From Prinia subflava (taxonomy: Eukaryota > Chordata > Aves > Passeriformes > Cisticolidae), in NCBI RefSeq assembly GCF_021018805.1, contig NW_026960609.1:1550001-1614000 (forward strand): a DNA stretch of 64,000 bases. The letters are read 5' to 3'. Below the pieces are notes generated by a model. The model saw only the letters and a program-made list of their open reading frames with translations. It was not told the origin of the DNA and did no database searches. Positions 23,893 to 35,167 of the stretch are shown one piece after another. Position numbers and translations under genes: made by a program. Every line of letters starts with the position of its first letter. Positions within the stretch are counted from its first letter, which is position 1.

Positions 23893-24865
23893 CTGGTGAT
23901 GTCCCCTGGGCTCATTACTGGGCCCAGTCCTGTTCACTATCTTTACTGACGATCTGGATGAGGAGTTTGAGTGCACCCCCAGTAAATTCATGGACAACAC
24001 CAAGTTGGGTGGCAACGTTGATCTGCTGGAGGGTAGGAAGGCTCTGAAGGGGATCTGGACAGGCTGGATCAATGGGCTGAGACCAGTGGAATGATGGTCA
24101 ACAAGGCCAAGTGCCTAGTCCTGCCCTTGGATCACAGCAACCCCGACAGTGCTACAGGCAGGGGACAGAGTGGCTGGGAAGCTGGCCAGTGGAAAAAGAC
24201 CTGGGGGTGCTGGTGACAACAACTGAACCTGAGCCACTGTGTGTGCCCAGAAGGCCAAGAAGGCCAAGGGCGTCCTGGCCTGTATCAGCAATGGTGTGGC
24301 CAGCAGGACCAGGGCAGTGATTGTCCCCCTGTTCTTCAGCACTGGTGAGGTCACACCTCAAGAGCTGTGTCCAGTTCTGGGCCCCTCACTACAAGAAGGA
24401 CATTGAGGGGCTGGAGCATGTCCAGAGAAGGGCAACAGAGCTGGGCAAGGGTCTGGAGCTCAACTCTGGTGAGAGGCAGCTGAGGGAGCTGGGGATGTTT
24501 AGCCTGGAGAAGAGGAGGCTCAAGGGGCACCTTACTGCTCTACAACTCCCTGACAGGAGGTGTAGCCAGGTAGGGTCAGCCTCTTCTTCCAGACAACCAG
24601 TGACAGGATGAGAGGAAATTACCTCAAGCTGTGCCAGGAGAGATTCAGGTTGGACATTAGGAGGAATTCTTCACAGAAGAGGTGACTAGATACTGAAATG
24701 GGCTGCCCAGTAAGGTGATGGAATCACTGTTGCTGGAGGTGTTTGAGGGAAGACTGGATGTGGCACTCAGGGCCATGGTCTGGTTAACATGATGCTGTTC
24801 AGTCATAGTTTGGACTCAGTGATCTGGGAGGTCTTTTCCAATCTAAATGATTCTGTGATTCTGTG
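23893..24865 (+). mobile_element. CR1 LINE, 5'-truncated 3' end
   Basis: This is the 3' part of a chicken-repeat-1 retrotransposon. Visible hallmarks are the degenerate end of the reverse transcriptase gene, the GGGCCCCTCACTACAAGAAGG region, and the characteristic 3' end of two ATTCTGTG units at 24850-24865 in place of a poly(A) tail. Reading frames are broken. It is the clearest sign that the DNA is from a bird or other sauropsid. Confidence 0.92.
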
Positions 24866-25180
24866 CTTGGCCAGTAGCAACTCTTCTTTTTAGAGAAAAA
24901 CCATTGTTACATGCTGAGCAGGCTTGGGGGGGTTTATAAATCTACCAGGAGGGTCCTGCATTCTGATAGAAGACTTTAAAAACAGATATGCAGTTACCAT
25001 AGTTACACTGTAGCCATCCACTAAAATAACTATTTTATTTCTTCACATTAGCTGTTAAATTATTAGCCTGCAGTTCCATGGTTTGATGGACTAGATCCAA
25101 AAGTAGGGGAAATATGCAACATTGGAAGAGTAAAATTGGCAGTAACTCTTCTCAGCAGAAAAAGATGTTTGCTTTCTGTT
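24866..25180. other. Intergenic DNA before ERV-A
   Basis: No gene or repeat recognised. The last four bases before ERV-A (25181-25184, GTTG) are the left copy of its target duplication. Confidence 0.75.
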
Positions 25181-25184
25181 GTTG

Positions 25185-25870
25185 TGATTTATTAAAATAT
25201 GAATATCGATCTAATATCGATATCCAACTGTGACAGACAAAAAACTCTCTAACAGTTAAAGTTAGAAAGTGTATGTTCATTGCGATGCAGGGCGTGGGAT
25301 AGCTCCCTAATGCGCACTGCCAAGATCACAGGTAATTACAAAGCCTTTTATTTACAAAAATGTTGAATACAAAAAATACAAATGCATATTCATACCCCTG
25401 TCACTTCCTTTTCTCTGCTTGGTATGCTAATTGACAAAAAGGCTATTAAGCACGCATAGTTTGTTCCCTGAAATGGGTCGGTGGTCCTTTTGTGAGGAGT
25501 GGTCACCAAAAGGAGGAAGTGAAACAAGTCCTCCTCGTTCTAAACTTTCAACCTTTTCAATGCAAATGTGATTGACAAATGGTAGAACTCCTTGTTTCCT
25601 GTTTTCCAGGACTATTTCAGTAGGTTTCTGGAAACAGGAGGTTTGCAATTGTCTTCTGTTCCTGGGGTCTTATTGATTACACAAACATAAAGTTGAAAAG
25701 CAATGAGTTACTAGATCCAGGGTAGCTTATCTTAAATCCGTTTTCTTTTAACTATCCTCTAACTTTTGACTGATTTCAGCAAAGCTTATCTATTCATTTC
25801 AGCTAAATCAGCAACATCTATTGTTAACTGTAACCTTAGCTTTTCTAAAATCTTCAAAATTAGTGTCTCA
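25185..25870 (-). mobile_element. ERV-A 3' LTR (686 bp)
   Basis: The complete, uninterrupted copy. A polyadenylation signal (AATAAA on the minus strand) lies at 25347-25352. A short purine run (AGTGGGGAAA on the minus strand, 25871-25880) precedes it as a likely polypurine tract. It serves as the reference for recognising the broken 5' LTR. Confidence 0.88.
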
Positions 25871-25989
25871 TTTCCCCACTTATTCTTTGAAATTAGTAAA
25901 TTCTTTTACTCAGTATACAGCGTCTTCTTCATCTATCTAAGCTGTACGACCAGTGTCTCTCAAGACTAAGCCATACGCCTTTGACAGTG

Positions 25990-28540
25990 ATGTAAAAGCT
26001 GCCACTCGTCATAGCATCCTCCAATTCCAAACAAGTATTACAACAGATAATACTAAACTTATGCTGACTAAAATAAGCAACACAATTACAGGGTGGACTA
26101 AGGCATTCAGTATACCGGTTGCTGTTGGTGACCACCCAAAAAGCACATCCCACCAATGATGAGACAAATGTTCCTCAAGCCTTTTAAAAACCCCTTTGAT
26201 GGTCTCTGTGTCATGGTGTATCGTAATTAATGTCTTCTTCCCTCCATCTCTAATTTCTGTTAAGATTTCTCTCAATTCATGATGTTTCATCAATTGAGCA
26301 ACTAAAGTCAAATTCATTTTCATTCCTATGGGTACAGGCAGTATCTCCTGCATAGTGGCTAGGTTGGCCTTTATATATTGATGTGATATTACAGGTGCCC
26401 AATAGGAAAGATCACATCCCTTAATTCTAACAAAATTGCAGACACACAAATTGGACTGAGTCTCATCTATAATTTGGTTGTCTATCCTTATGATGGGGCA
26501 TGCAGTCCTAAGACAGACACAACCTTGTCCTGTATACACAAGTGAAGTTGTCTGTTTGCCCAGATGCATTTCAAAGTGACAAATACTTTGGTCAGTACCT
26601 GTCACGGTGCTGTGTTTCGAGACCTCAGCGTCTCCACCCACAGCTAGCCCGGGCACTGCGACACGGTACGAGGATCAGTTCATACGCCGAGCGACGATAC
26701 TGATTCCTGTGGGTTCTTGTTATGAGAGATCTTTGGCAGCAGTCTTAAAGTGACGAAGCAGAGGCAGGATGGAAGGCAGCGAGGTAGCGATGTTTATTGT
26801 GCGGCAAGCGCAATATCACCCGCCTGCGCCTGCTCTCGCAACTGCCGAGGGCGGTTCTGCGTACACTTTTATACAGATGGTGTCAGGGAGGGGTAAAGGT
26901 GAAACAACCAATAGAGGGAGTTATAGGGACTGTTAGATAGGTGCAATATTCAACTTTTGCCAACCAGGGGACAGGGAGAAATACAAAATTCGCGAGCTTT
27001 CTGATGGACAGAAAACTGACAGTTACGTCACTTGCCTCAGGGGTACACGTGGATGAGGAGGGAACAAAGGAACATATAACAAACTTAATAAACCAAATTT
27101 CACACACCGCCACAAGTACCCAAAGAAGTGTCTTTGTCACCTTCTAATATCCCTTCACATATGTATCCTAGTTGTCTCCTCACAGTACAGGGCTCTAGAT
27201 GAACAGTTTGCCATTTTCTTTCAATTTCTCGTGCCCACATCCTGTGTTCAGAAGGGTACAATACTGTTCCCTCATGGTTTAATCCTAAAGGGACTATGGG
27301 ATGTGTTAGGTCCACTGAGGCATTGTGTATAGTTAAAACAAAGGCTGTCACCATACTAGTCACAGGGTTATAGGTGAAATGGACCAACATCCACCAAGAC
27401 TGAAGTTCCCTTCCCATATCAGAAGCATTGTCCCAAACAATCTTGCGAATTTCAGCAGGGAATGTTCCCTCTCCACCTTCCCTGATAACTGCAGCAGCTA
27501 CTGATTGCATCCACAGTTGTGCTTGAGTACACCCTAGAGCCAGCGAGATGTTTTCACTAGCTGTGCCTAGCGCATTAATTATTACCTCATGATCTCGCTC
27601 CTCTGTATTTTCCTATTCTGGTAATATTTGGGTCAATTTCCAATGATTGTTACCCAGTGCTAGTAGAGAGGATTGCAAAGGTTGCTGTAGTTGGACTAAA
27701 TCACTCCCTACTGAGGTTAATTTACTCATCAGCACTTCTGAATCTATTGTGTTCAGCACTCCCAGTCCTGTCCCTAGCAACCCAGTGAGATCCCTCTTAC
27801 TCCTAAAATTAGGAGGCATACTTTTTTGGAGCCAAGTGGTACAGTCCATAAAGGAGTTCCTGAGAAATGGGGCACATTCTGGCTGAATGTGAGAAGCATT
27901 TACCTGTACTCCCATTTCTACTCATTTCAAAGACCACTTTGGGTTAGCTATCAGCTTCTGAACTCCTGTCTTTTTAATAGCATATGGCCCAATTCTGGTA
28001 ACTACAGGAGTTATTTGTTCCTCTACTTCTGGAATAGCTGGCATCTGGGTGATCACAGCCTTTCTTGGCACTGGTGGAGTAATCTTGGTCTGGTCCTTAT
28101 GGAGCTCAGTACACACCTGGATGATGTTAAAGTCAATATCATACCCTCTTATTGCACACCCCTCTATTCTGAGTCTAAACTGAGGACATTTACTCAAGCA
28201 TTTGTCACAGCATTCAGGACTAATCTGGATGGGTCTCATGGGTGGGTGGTAAGCCTCGTGGAATCCATCCCGTACAAATGCATACTTACATCCCCAAACA
28301 TTTCTTCCTTCCCACAAGCTTGCATTCGTGACTTTTAGCATCTTGTTTAAAGCCTTGCAAGAGTAAGGGTCATAAGCTCTTCATTGGCATCAGTATATCC
28401 CAGTCACATTACACCTGCGTGGTATTGCGTTGACTCTTGTTATGGCTAAGGTAATCTCTACAATAGTTACAAGTTTCCACATAATGTCTATAATAACTAT
28501 TAGTTCATTTATTCATGGTCCTGAGTGAGCTTCAGCTTGA
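25990..28540 (-). pseudogene. ERV-A env remnant, split by a solo LTR
   Basis: This is the envelope glycoprotein gene. The surface part is read from about 28340 down to 27805 and contains many cysteines. A furin-type RSKR site lies at 27793-27804 and is followed by a hydrophobic, glycine-rich fusion-peptide-like segment (DLTGLLGTGLGVLNTID). The transmembrane subunit continues to about 26010, with a membrane-spanning segment (LVHPVIVLLILVSISLVLSV) close to its end. A solo LTR occupies 26600-27114, and in-frame stops occur near 27613, 27922 and elsewhere. The gene is broken. Retained function as a short product is conceivable but not supported. Confidence 0.8.
26600..27114 (-). mobile_element. 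Solo LTR (515 bp) inside ERV-A env
   Basis: It starts TGTGGCGGTGTGTG and ends CACCGTGACA on the minus strand. An exact 6-bp duplication, AGTACC, lies at 26594-26599 and 27115-27120. The env reading frame is interrupted exactly at these points. A 6-bp duplication suggests a class II element. The central part is moderately CpG-rich. Confidence 0.9.
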
Positions 28541-28546
28541 GTTCAT

Positions 28547-28874
28547 TGTTGCCATGAGTTTTTCCTGGTTTGGCTGAGCGTTCATATTAAAGGAGAAGTC
28601 CGTACCTTCTCACGCTCTTTTAATGTAAACATCAGCTATGTTCTATAAACATAGCCATTGTTTTTACATTCCCTGCTGGGACAAACAAGACTGTGTGACA
28701 GTCCCCTTAACCAATGTGGTGGGGAGGTGGGAATTCCTTCCTCCAATCCACAGGCCTCATAGGAAAATTATAAAAGTAGGTTTTTGTAAATAAACCGGGT
28801 CTTCTGCCCTGCTGCTCTGTTGCACCCAGATCTGTGTCCCCAGTCTGTTTTCTGGCTAGGCCTCCACGGTGGTA
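28547..28874 (+). mobile_element. Solo LTR of the ERV-G family between ERV-A pol and env
   Basis: The plus strand reads TGTTGCCATGAG at its start and aligns throughout with the ERV-G LTR at 2056-2386, including GCTGAGCGTTCATA and the TATAAA and AATAAA boxes. An exact duplication, GTTCAT, flanks it at 28541-28546 and 28875-28880. It is opposite in orientation to ERV-A and separates the end of pol from env. Confidence 0.9.
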
Positions 28875-28880
28875 GTTCAT

Positions 28881-30440
28881 TACCGCCTGGTGTGACCTTC
28901 CAGATTCCCTCTGGGGCTTTCTTCACTTGGGAGTGATGGATCCAGGCCTTCTGTTCTTTGATCTTGATTGCAGTGAAGGTAGTGAGGAGAACCTGGAATG
29001 GTCCTTCCCACTGAGGTTCCAAGGTCTTTACTGCAAAAGACTTAACATACACATAATCCCCAGGTTGTACATCATGTACTGGCCCATCTATTTCACTGTT
29101 TTGAGCTCCAGCCACATCTCTCAGTTTCTCTAAGTTGTTTATTTAGGGCCACCATATATCTATGTAGGGTTTCTTCCCCTACTTTAATGGGTGTTGTCCC
29201 CTCTTGAACTGCATATAGCCTCTCGTACAATATTTCAAAAGGGCTTAGTTTCTCTTTTGCCCTTGGTTTTGTTCGAATTTGCAATAATGTCAATGGGAGA
29301 GCCTGGGGCCAGGGCAAATTTGCTTCTTGCCCCAATCTCACAATTTGTTGTTTAATCAAATGGTTCATTTTTTCTACTTGGCCACTAGATTGAGGGTGGT
29401 ATGGGGTATGCAATTCCCAGTCTATTCCCAGGTGGTGACTTATTTGCTGTACAATTTTTGAAATAAAGTGTGGCCCCCTATCTGAGGATATGGTGGCTGG
29501 AACTCCAAATCGTGGTATTATTTCTTGCAACAGTGCTTTGGTCACCTCTCAGGCCTTAGCTGTCCTGGAAGGAAAGGCTTCTGGCCATCCTGAAAAGGTA
29601 TCAGTTAGCACCAATAGGTAACAATACCCTCCCTTCCTGGGCAGTTCTGTAAAATCAATTTGCCACTGTTGCCCAGGTCCACAACCTTTCCCAAATTGTC
29701 CCACTTTAGGCTTTGGGGTGTTTTTAGGGTTAGTTTGGAGGCAAAGGCTACACTAACAAGTTACCTGTATCACTGTGCCCTGCAATTTCCTGGCCATACT
29801 TCTTTCTTTCAAGTGGTTTTACAGGGCATATACAGTAATGCATACTTACACCCGAACAGGTGTTTCTGTATAAGGGAAAGAGTTTCAGCTTACCTTGAAA
29901 CATATAAGGAAGTTAAACTAGAATTATCTGTTGCCTGCTCATTGTAACTGGCTCAGTGCCAGCACAGAGACAGTGATTGGGCTTTAGAAGTGCATCTCAA
30001 AGCCTGTTCTCAATTTCATTGGGCAAGGTGCCAAATAGCCCACCTAAACAATCAAGTACTAAAGAGACAGCACAGTGGTGCTTGAGGCTTTTTTGGAATG
30101 CCTTAGCCAGTGTTGGAGTGGTTTCTACAATGTGTTCGCCTTGTATTTCTTTGCTTTATAATGTTTATGATTTTTGTTGTTATAAAAACCTTTTATTTTA
30201 CAAAGCATGTCCAGAGAAGCCATCTCGCTGTTTATTAAGCCATTTCTCTGCAAGGCTGGACCCTAGGAGGTATTGGGTAGCTCCCAATAGGCATCAATTC
30301 CCCAGTGTGTTTTCTCATGTTCCCTCTGTACTAATGACTGCAACAAATAAGAGAGTACTACAAGTTTCCCTTCTTCTGTTACAGCCCATCCCTCCTGGTT
30401 ATAACTTGCCTTTTCTACCTTAATAAGGGTCTTATCCTTT
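28881..30440 (-). pseudogene. ERV-A integrase region of pol
   Basis: Gammaretrovirus-like integrase, the enzyme that joins viral DNA to the host genome. The zinc-binding HX3H pair (HEKTH) is at 30307-30319 and the CX2C pair (CSLC) at 29741-29752. The three catalytic acidic residues remain in TDTFSGW (D at 29600-29602), SDRGPHF (D near 29482) and SGQVEKMN (E near 29374). The C-terminal SH3-like domain ends with [10 protein letters not shown] near 28940. Stops, for example between VTC and CSLC, and an insert near 29830-30235 break it. Confidence 0.82.
29830..30235. other. Unassigned insert within the integrase zinc domain
   Basis: The two halves of the zinc-binding motif lie 555 bases apart, while integrases have about 30 residues between them. 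The surplus sequence is AT-rich, has no LTR ends or target duplication that I can identify, and encodes nothing recognisable on either strand. Its exact borders are uncertain. Confidence 0.5.
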
Positions 30441-31330
30441 TTATTGTATATTGGCTTACCCTCAATAGAATTTTTTCCATCTGGAATCAATGCTGCCTCA
30501 ATTGTCTCATCAGATATCTCACCTTTTGCTGCTTCTTTTGCCTCCCTATCTGCCAGCATATTCCCTTCCTCCAATTCAGAGCTCACTTTTTGGTCCGCTT
30601 TAATGTGCATGATGGCTACCTTTTCAGGTAATTGTACTGCATCCAATAGTCTCAGTATTTCTTGGGCATGTTTAATACTCTTCCCTTGTGAGTTCAACAG
30701 TCCTCTCTCCTTCCAAATGGCTCCATGTGCAAGAACTGCTCCAAATGCCTACCTTGAGTCTGTATAGATGTTAATTCTTTTTCTTTTTGCCAGCTCTAGG
30801 GCTCGAATTAAGGCAATTATCTCAGCCTTCTGCACAGAGGTATTTCTTGGTAATGGTCCAGACTCTATTACCTCTCTGCTTGTGGTAACTGCATACCCAG
30901 CATGCCTCTTTCCACTGATGACATAGCTGCTCCCATCAGTAAACCAGGTCTCGGCATTCTCAAGCGGGGTGTCCTTCAGATCCGGACGACTGAAGTAGGT
31001 GGCTTCGATGGTCTCCAGGCAATCATGGATCACTGGTTCTCCCATATTCCCGCTGAGGAAGGAAGCTGGGTTCACAATGTTAGTTACCACAATTTCAACA
31101 TCATCTTGTTCTACCAGTATAGCTTGGTACTTCAGGAATCTCTGTGGGGAGAGCCAATGCCCCCCTTTTGCTTCCAGGACTGTAGACACTGTGTGGGACA
31201 CTAGCACAGTCATCTTCTGGCCCAGGGTGAACTTGCGTGCTTCTTGGATGTTCACCGCTACTGCTGCAATGGCTCTGAGACACCCTGGCCACTCCTTAGC
31301 TGCTGTATCCAGCTGTTTGGAGAGGTAGGC
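30441..31330 (-). pseudogene. ERV-A RNase H region of pol
   Basis: RNase H degrades the RNA strand during reverse transcription. Recognisable parts are AETWFTDGSSYV with the first catalytic aspartate, QKAEIIALIRALELAK with the glutamate helix, and NIYTDSR with the next aspartate. The order and spacing fit gammaretroviral RNase H. The reading frame is broken by stops, for example near 30749, so it is not a functional gene. Confidence 0.8.
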
Positions 31331-32480
31331 AACTGCCCTTCAGTACGGGCCCAGATTTTGTGCTAGTATTCCTAAAGTGATTCCTTGCTTCTCATGAGAA
31401 AACAAAAAGAACGGCTTACTCATGTCTGGAAGTCCTAAGGCTGGTGCTAACATGAGGGCCTTCTTTAGCTGGTCGAAGGCTCGAGTTGCTTCTTTTGTCC
31501 ATTGAAGATCTCTGCTCCCTTCCGTGATCAAGGCATACAGAGGTTTAACAAGCAATCCATAATTATAAATCCTCAGTCTGCATCACCCTGTCATGCCTAG
31601 AAAGGTTCTCAGCTCTTTCACTGTCTGAGGCTTTGGGGTCTGGTATATTGCCTCTTCGCAATCTTGTCCCAAGGTTCTTTGTCCAGCACTTACTTCATAG
31701 CCCAGGTAAATAACTGTCTGCTTTACCATATGAGCCTTCTTTTGGGATACTCGATACCCTTGCATGCCCAGAAAGTTTAGGAGGCTTACTGTCCAGTCCA
31801 TGCATGTTTCCTGAGTCTGGGTGGCTATTAAGAGGTCATCCACATACTGGAGGAGCTGTCCTTCTTCTGGAGGAGGTTCCCAGGACTCCAAATCCTTTGC
31901 AAGCTGCTCCCCAAATAGGGTAGGAGAGTTCTTATACCCCTGCGGTAATACGCACTATGTGAGTTGAGTTTTACATCTGGATCTAGGGCTTTCCCATTCA
32001 AATGCAAATTTTTCTGTCTGGCTTCATGGAGAGGTAGGCAAAAGAAAGCATCTTTCAAATCTACAATGGCAAACCAGGTTAATTCAGGTGTTAAACAGGT
32101 TAACAGGGTATAAGGATTAGCAACTACTGGGTACAAGTCCTCAGTTACTTTGGTAACAGCTCTTAAATCTTGTGCCAACCTATATGACCCATCAGGCTTT
32201 TTCACTGGCAAAATAGGAGTGTTGAAATCAGACTGACACTCCCTCAGTAGTCCTATCTTCAAAAAATTTTCAGTAATTTGATTAATCCCTTCTCTATCTT
32301 CTTTCTTTAGGGGGTATTGTTTAACTCTTACTGTCTGTCCTCCTTCTTTAAGTTTAATCTGTACTGGTAGTGCATTCTTTGCCCTTCCTGGTGTATCAGA
32401 AGGCCACACTCCAGGAAATACCTGATCTATTATTTTCCTGAAATTTTCCTCTTCATTTGCAACTTCAATTTCTTTGGTTA
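31331..32480 (-). pseudogene. ERV-A reverse transcriptase region of pol
   Basis: Reverse transcriptase fingers and palm are visible: the proline-rich entry (PILPVKKPDGSYRLAQDLR), the first catalytic aspartate in AIVDLKDAFFCLPL, and the YVDD box at 31835-31846, the gamma-type active site. The connection region follows (ELRTFLGMTG). A frameshift near 31900-31960 separates the first aspartate from YVDD, and further stops occur around 31570, so the gene is inactive. Confidence 0.85.
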
Positions 32481-32896
32481 TCATCATTAAACTTAACAGT
32501 TCTACATATTGTTGATCTTTTACCTCCAAAATAATTTCTCCATTCTTAAATATTATTTTTGCCTCCAGCTGCTCTAGCAGGTCTCTGCCCAGAAGTGCAG
32601 ACGGAGCTTTAGGCATGTATAAAAATTGGTGACTTCCCCACTGTTTACTCAATTTATACTTCAATGGTTTGCAAAAATAAGCGGTCTCAGATTGGCCAGT
32701 CGCCCCTTTTACCATAACATAGTCATTGGTTACAGGTACTAGGGCCTTATTCAGCACTGAAAATGTTGCCCCTGTGTCTATCCAAAATTCCACCTCTTTC
32801 TCTTTGTTCCCCAGTTTGACTATAACCAGAGGGTCCTCCAGGATAGGGCCTCCTGGTCCCCCTCAGTCCTCTTTTACATGAGCAACTACTATTTCC
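32481..32896 (-). pseudogene. ERV-A protease region
   Basis: A retroviral aspartic protease domain begins right after the solo LTR insertion point. The catalytic triad is present in FWIDTGATFSVL, with the aspartate at 32776-32778. The C-terminal LLGRDLLEQL motif, typical of retropepsins, lies near 32570-32600. It runs on in the same frame into the reverse transcriptase. Its N-terminal boundary with Gag is disrupted by the 32897-33700 LTR. Confidence 0.82.
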
Positions 32897-33700
32897 TCTC
32901 AAGGTTAATTTTCCCTGAGATTCTCCTTGGGGTTGCTGTTCCCCAAGGTACTAACGGTTCCCCCAAGGTTGCTGTTCCCTGGGAGTTTCCTCTGGGTTGC
33001 TGTTCCCAGAGGTAATAAGGTTTTCAGTCTTCTCTTTGCCCTAAGTGTTACACACCAGAGGTAGAGACGACAAGCTGAGTCTGCCAGTGCATATTTCCAA
33101 GGTTGTTTATTCTTCATTATCTCAGTTCTTTTTCAGCTCTGCCAGGCCTCCCTGGCAGGGTACCTTATCTTAGTTCTTTCTCAGCTCTGCGAGGCATCCC
33201 CAGCAGAGCAAGACACGCGGCGGACTGGGCGGATCAGAGAGCTCTGCACCTTATGTACAGTACCCCTGACCCAACCACCGTCCACAACGTACTTTTTATC
33301 TACAAAATTGTACCAATGCCTACTACCTATACTAACATGTCGTTTCTACTCTAAACCAATCTCTAAAATCCAACTCAGCAAAAGATGGGGGACGAGAGCA
33401 AGAACAAGGAGCACAGGGGCCACTCCCCAATTCCTCCATCTTGTCTCTTCAGCCCCATATACTAAAAATCCTAGATTCTACATTTACATTCTATGATAAA
33501 CTAAATACTACTTATTTTGAATTATCCCAGCTTGTGATTCTTCATACAATGTGGGCATTCACTCCCATGGACAGGGATCAGAGGCAATGTCCTCCTGGTC
33601 TCTGTGTGAGGCTGGTTGACCCCCTTGTACAGATCCCAGACCCCCCTGTCTGGTCTCCAAACCCTCCAGGGTGGCCAGAGGGATGTTCTAGACTCCAACA
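32897..33700 (-). mobile_element. Solo LTR, family L, copy 1 (804 bp)
   Basis: On the minus strand it starts TGTTGGAGTCTAGAAC and ends CTTGAGA. An exact duplication, ATTTCC, flanks it at 32891-32896 and 33701-33706. Copies 2 and 3 at 39887 and 43872 align throughout. An AATAAAC polyadenylation signal is visible on the minus strand near 33105. The copy splits Gag nucleocapsid from protease. Confidence 0.93.
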
Positions 33701-33875
33701 ATTTCCCCTTTCTGACCACCTTTTCTATGTTCATCACCCCTTCTTAGTTCTGGACACTGGTTTTTCCAGTGACCAAATTTTTTGCAAAATGCACATTGAT
33801 CTTTTCCCAGTCAGGGTGGTCCCTGTTTCGGTGGACCTTGCCCACGTTTTCCTTTTTCTCCCTCTTTTACTACTG
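33701..33875 (-). pseudogene. ERV-A gag nucleocapsid, one zinc knuckle
   Basis: A short piece of Gag between two insertions reads CAFCKKFGHWKNQC at about 33752-33793. This is a canonical CX2CX4HX4C knuckle, and a single one fits gammaretroviral nucleocapsid, which packages the RNA genome. Basic residues precede it. The piece continues the Gag frame that is interrupted by ERV-B. Confidence 0.85.
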
Positions 33876-34201
33876 TCTGGGAATACACAAGACAGAGAGT
33901 CAAACAGACTTGATTAGCATATCTGGTTTGATAACTAAGATGCCATGGCAGGAATAAACAGAACTGTGAAAATTACAGGAGATGGGATTACACCTGCTTA
34001 CGGGAAGAGAGAAGATTCAATCAACTTCTGCAAGCAAAGAGTTGTTGTAAAATGCATGAGTTTTCTGTGTGATTTTTAACCTGATTATTGTAGTAGAAAT
34101 GATTAACCTGTCTGAAATAGTATATAAGCTTTTGGAAAACCTGAGTAAAATCGAATTCTGATCACCGAATCAGTCTTCCCGTCTCTCATCAATCGCCAAT
34201 A
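33876..34201 (+). mobile_element. ERV-B 5' LTR (326 bp)
   Basis: It begins TCTGGGAATAC and ends CGCCAATA. Both ends are set by the target duplication outside and by homology with the 3' LTR. A TATATAAG promoter box lies at 34121-34128. The terminal bases are not the usual TG and CA. Confidence 0.88.
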
Positions 34202-34203
34202 AT

Positions 34204-34221
34204 TGGTGCCCCGTGTGAGGA
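34204..34221 (+). other. ERV-B primer-binding site
   Basis: TGGTGCCCCGTGTGAGGA directly follows the 5' LTR. The matching tRNA is not identified here. Confidence 0.65.
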
Positions 34222-34348
34222 GAAGAACCGGCGGTCTGCTGGCAATTGGCGACGCCCCTAGAACTGATCGTGGCGGTGAAAGAACCGTGTTTGGGCCTAC
34301 AATCATCTGTACGCCGGACGTGACAGGTGAGCCAGGAGAACTCAAGGT

Positions 34349-34891
34349 ATGGGACAAGTCATGTCCGACGGAAGAGACGTTAAGAAAACCATCCAGCGCT
34401 TGCTGAGCAAGCATGGATCCCCCATTCTTAAGCAGGACCTTAAGTCGCTCCTACGATGGGTGTCACGCATGTTCCCCGATACCACCCCTTCCTCTGTTCT
34501 TACTCTCCGCTACTGGGACAAGGTCGGCGTAAAGCTCTACGACCTGGCTACGCTGCCTGGCCACGAGCCAGAGCTGCGCCTGCTTCCTGCATGGAGGGCG
34601 GTCATGGAAGCGGTTAAAAAAGAGGGGGGGAGCGAGGCAGCCTGCGAGGCTACCGCGGAGACGGCCCCGGAGGCCGTGCCAGACCGAAACCTGCCCAGGT
34701 CCCGCTCCCCGTCCCCCGTCCGCACCCCCTCCCCGACGAACGCCAAAGATAAAGCCCAGCCGCCAGCTGCACCCCCACCGGGATCCCACCAGCGACCCCA
34801 GAGCTGCCGAACACTGATCGCTTATGGGGACTCTGACTTTAACAGTGACAGAAAGCCATTCGACCCCAGCCCCGAAAATGATCCGGACTGA
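34349..34891 (+). pseudogene. ERV-B gag, matrix part only
   Basis: A 180-residue open frame starts MGQ, with glycine 2 as a possible myristoylation site, and encodes a helical matrix-like domain (residues about 1-90, with LLSKHGSPILKQDLKSLLRW) followed by a proline/serine-rich linker. This is the front of a class II Gag. Capsid and nucleocapsid are absent, and the frame stops at 34891. The frame is intact for its length, which agrees with a recent insertion. Further Gag- or Pro-like residue runs at 34977-35195 are too short to classify. Confidence 0.75.
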
Positions 34892-35167
34892 CTCGCTTCA
34901 AATATGCATAACAATTAGTTACAGATAAAAAAGAAAGCCCTTAAAGACAGAGACCTTGCCTTTATTTCGCTAATCAATGCCTCTTCAAGTTTCACCAAAT
35001 AGCCAGCTTTTACAGCAAATCATCTCACAGCATGGGACAGCAACGAGTGCAGACACAAGTCCCACAGCAGACGCAGTAACCAGGAGCAACCTTCAGCTTC
35101 CAGCCGGCCCAGCCCCCATCCACCAGACCATCTCGACCTACGTCCAGCAACCCCAGGGAGCGCCAGA

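Noticed and set aside
24111..24611. Open frames within the CR1 fragment
   Set aside because: They follow the repeat consensus in decayed form. The element is 5'-truncated and not coding.
28768..28874. C-terminal extension of ERV-A pol through the plus-strand solo LTR
   Set aside because: The GTTCAT duplication shows that the LTR is an insertion, so residues read past 28875 on the minus strand are antisense LTR, not protein.
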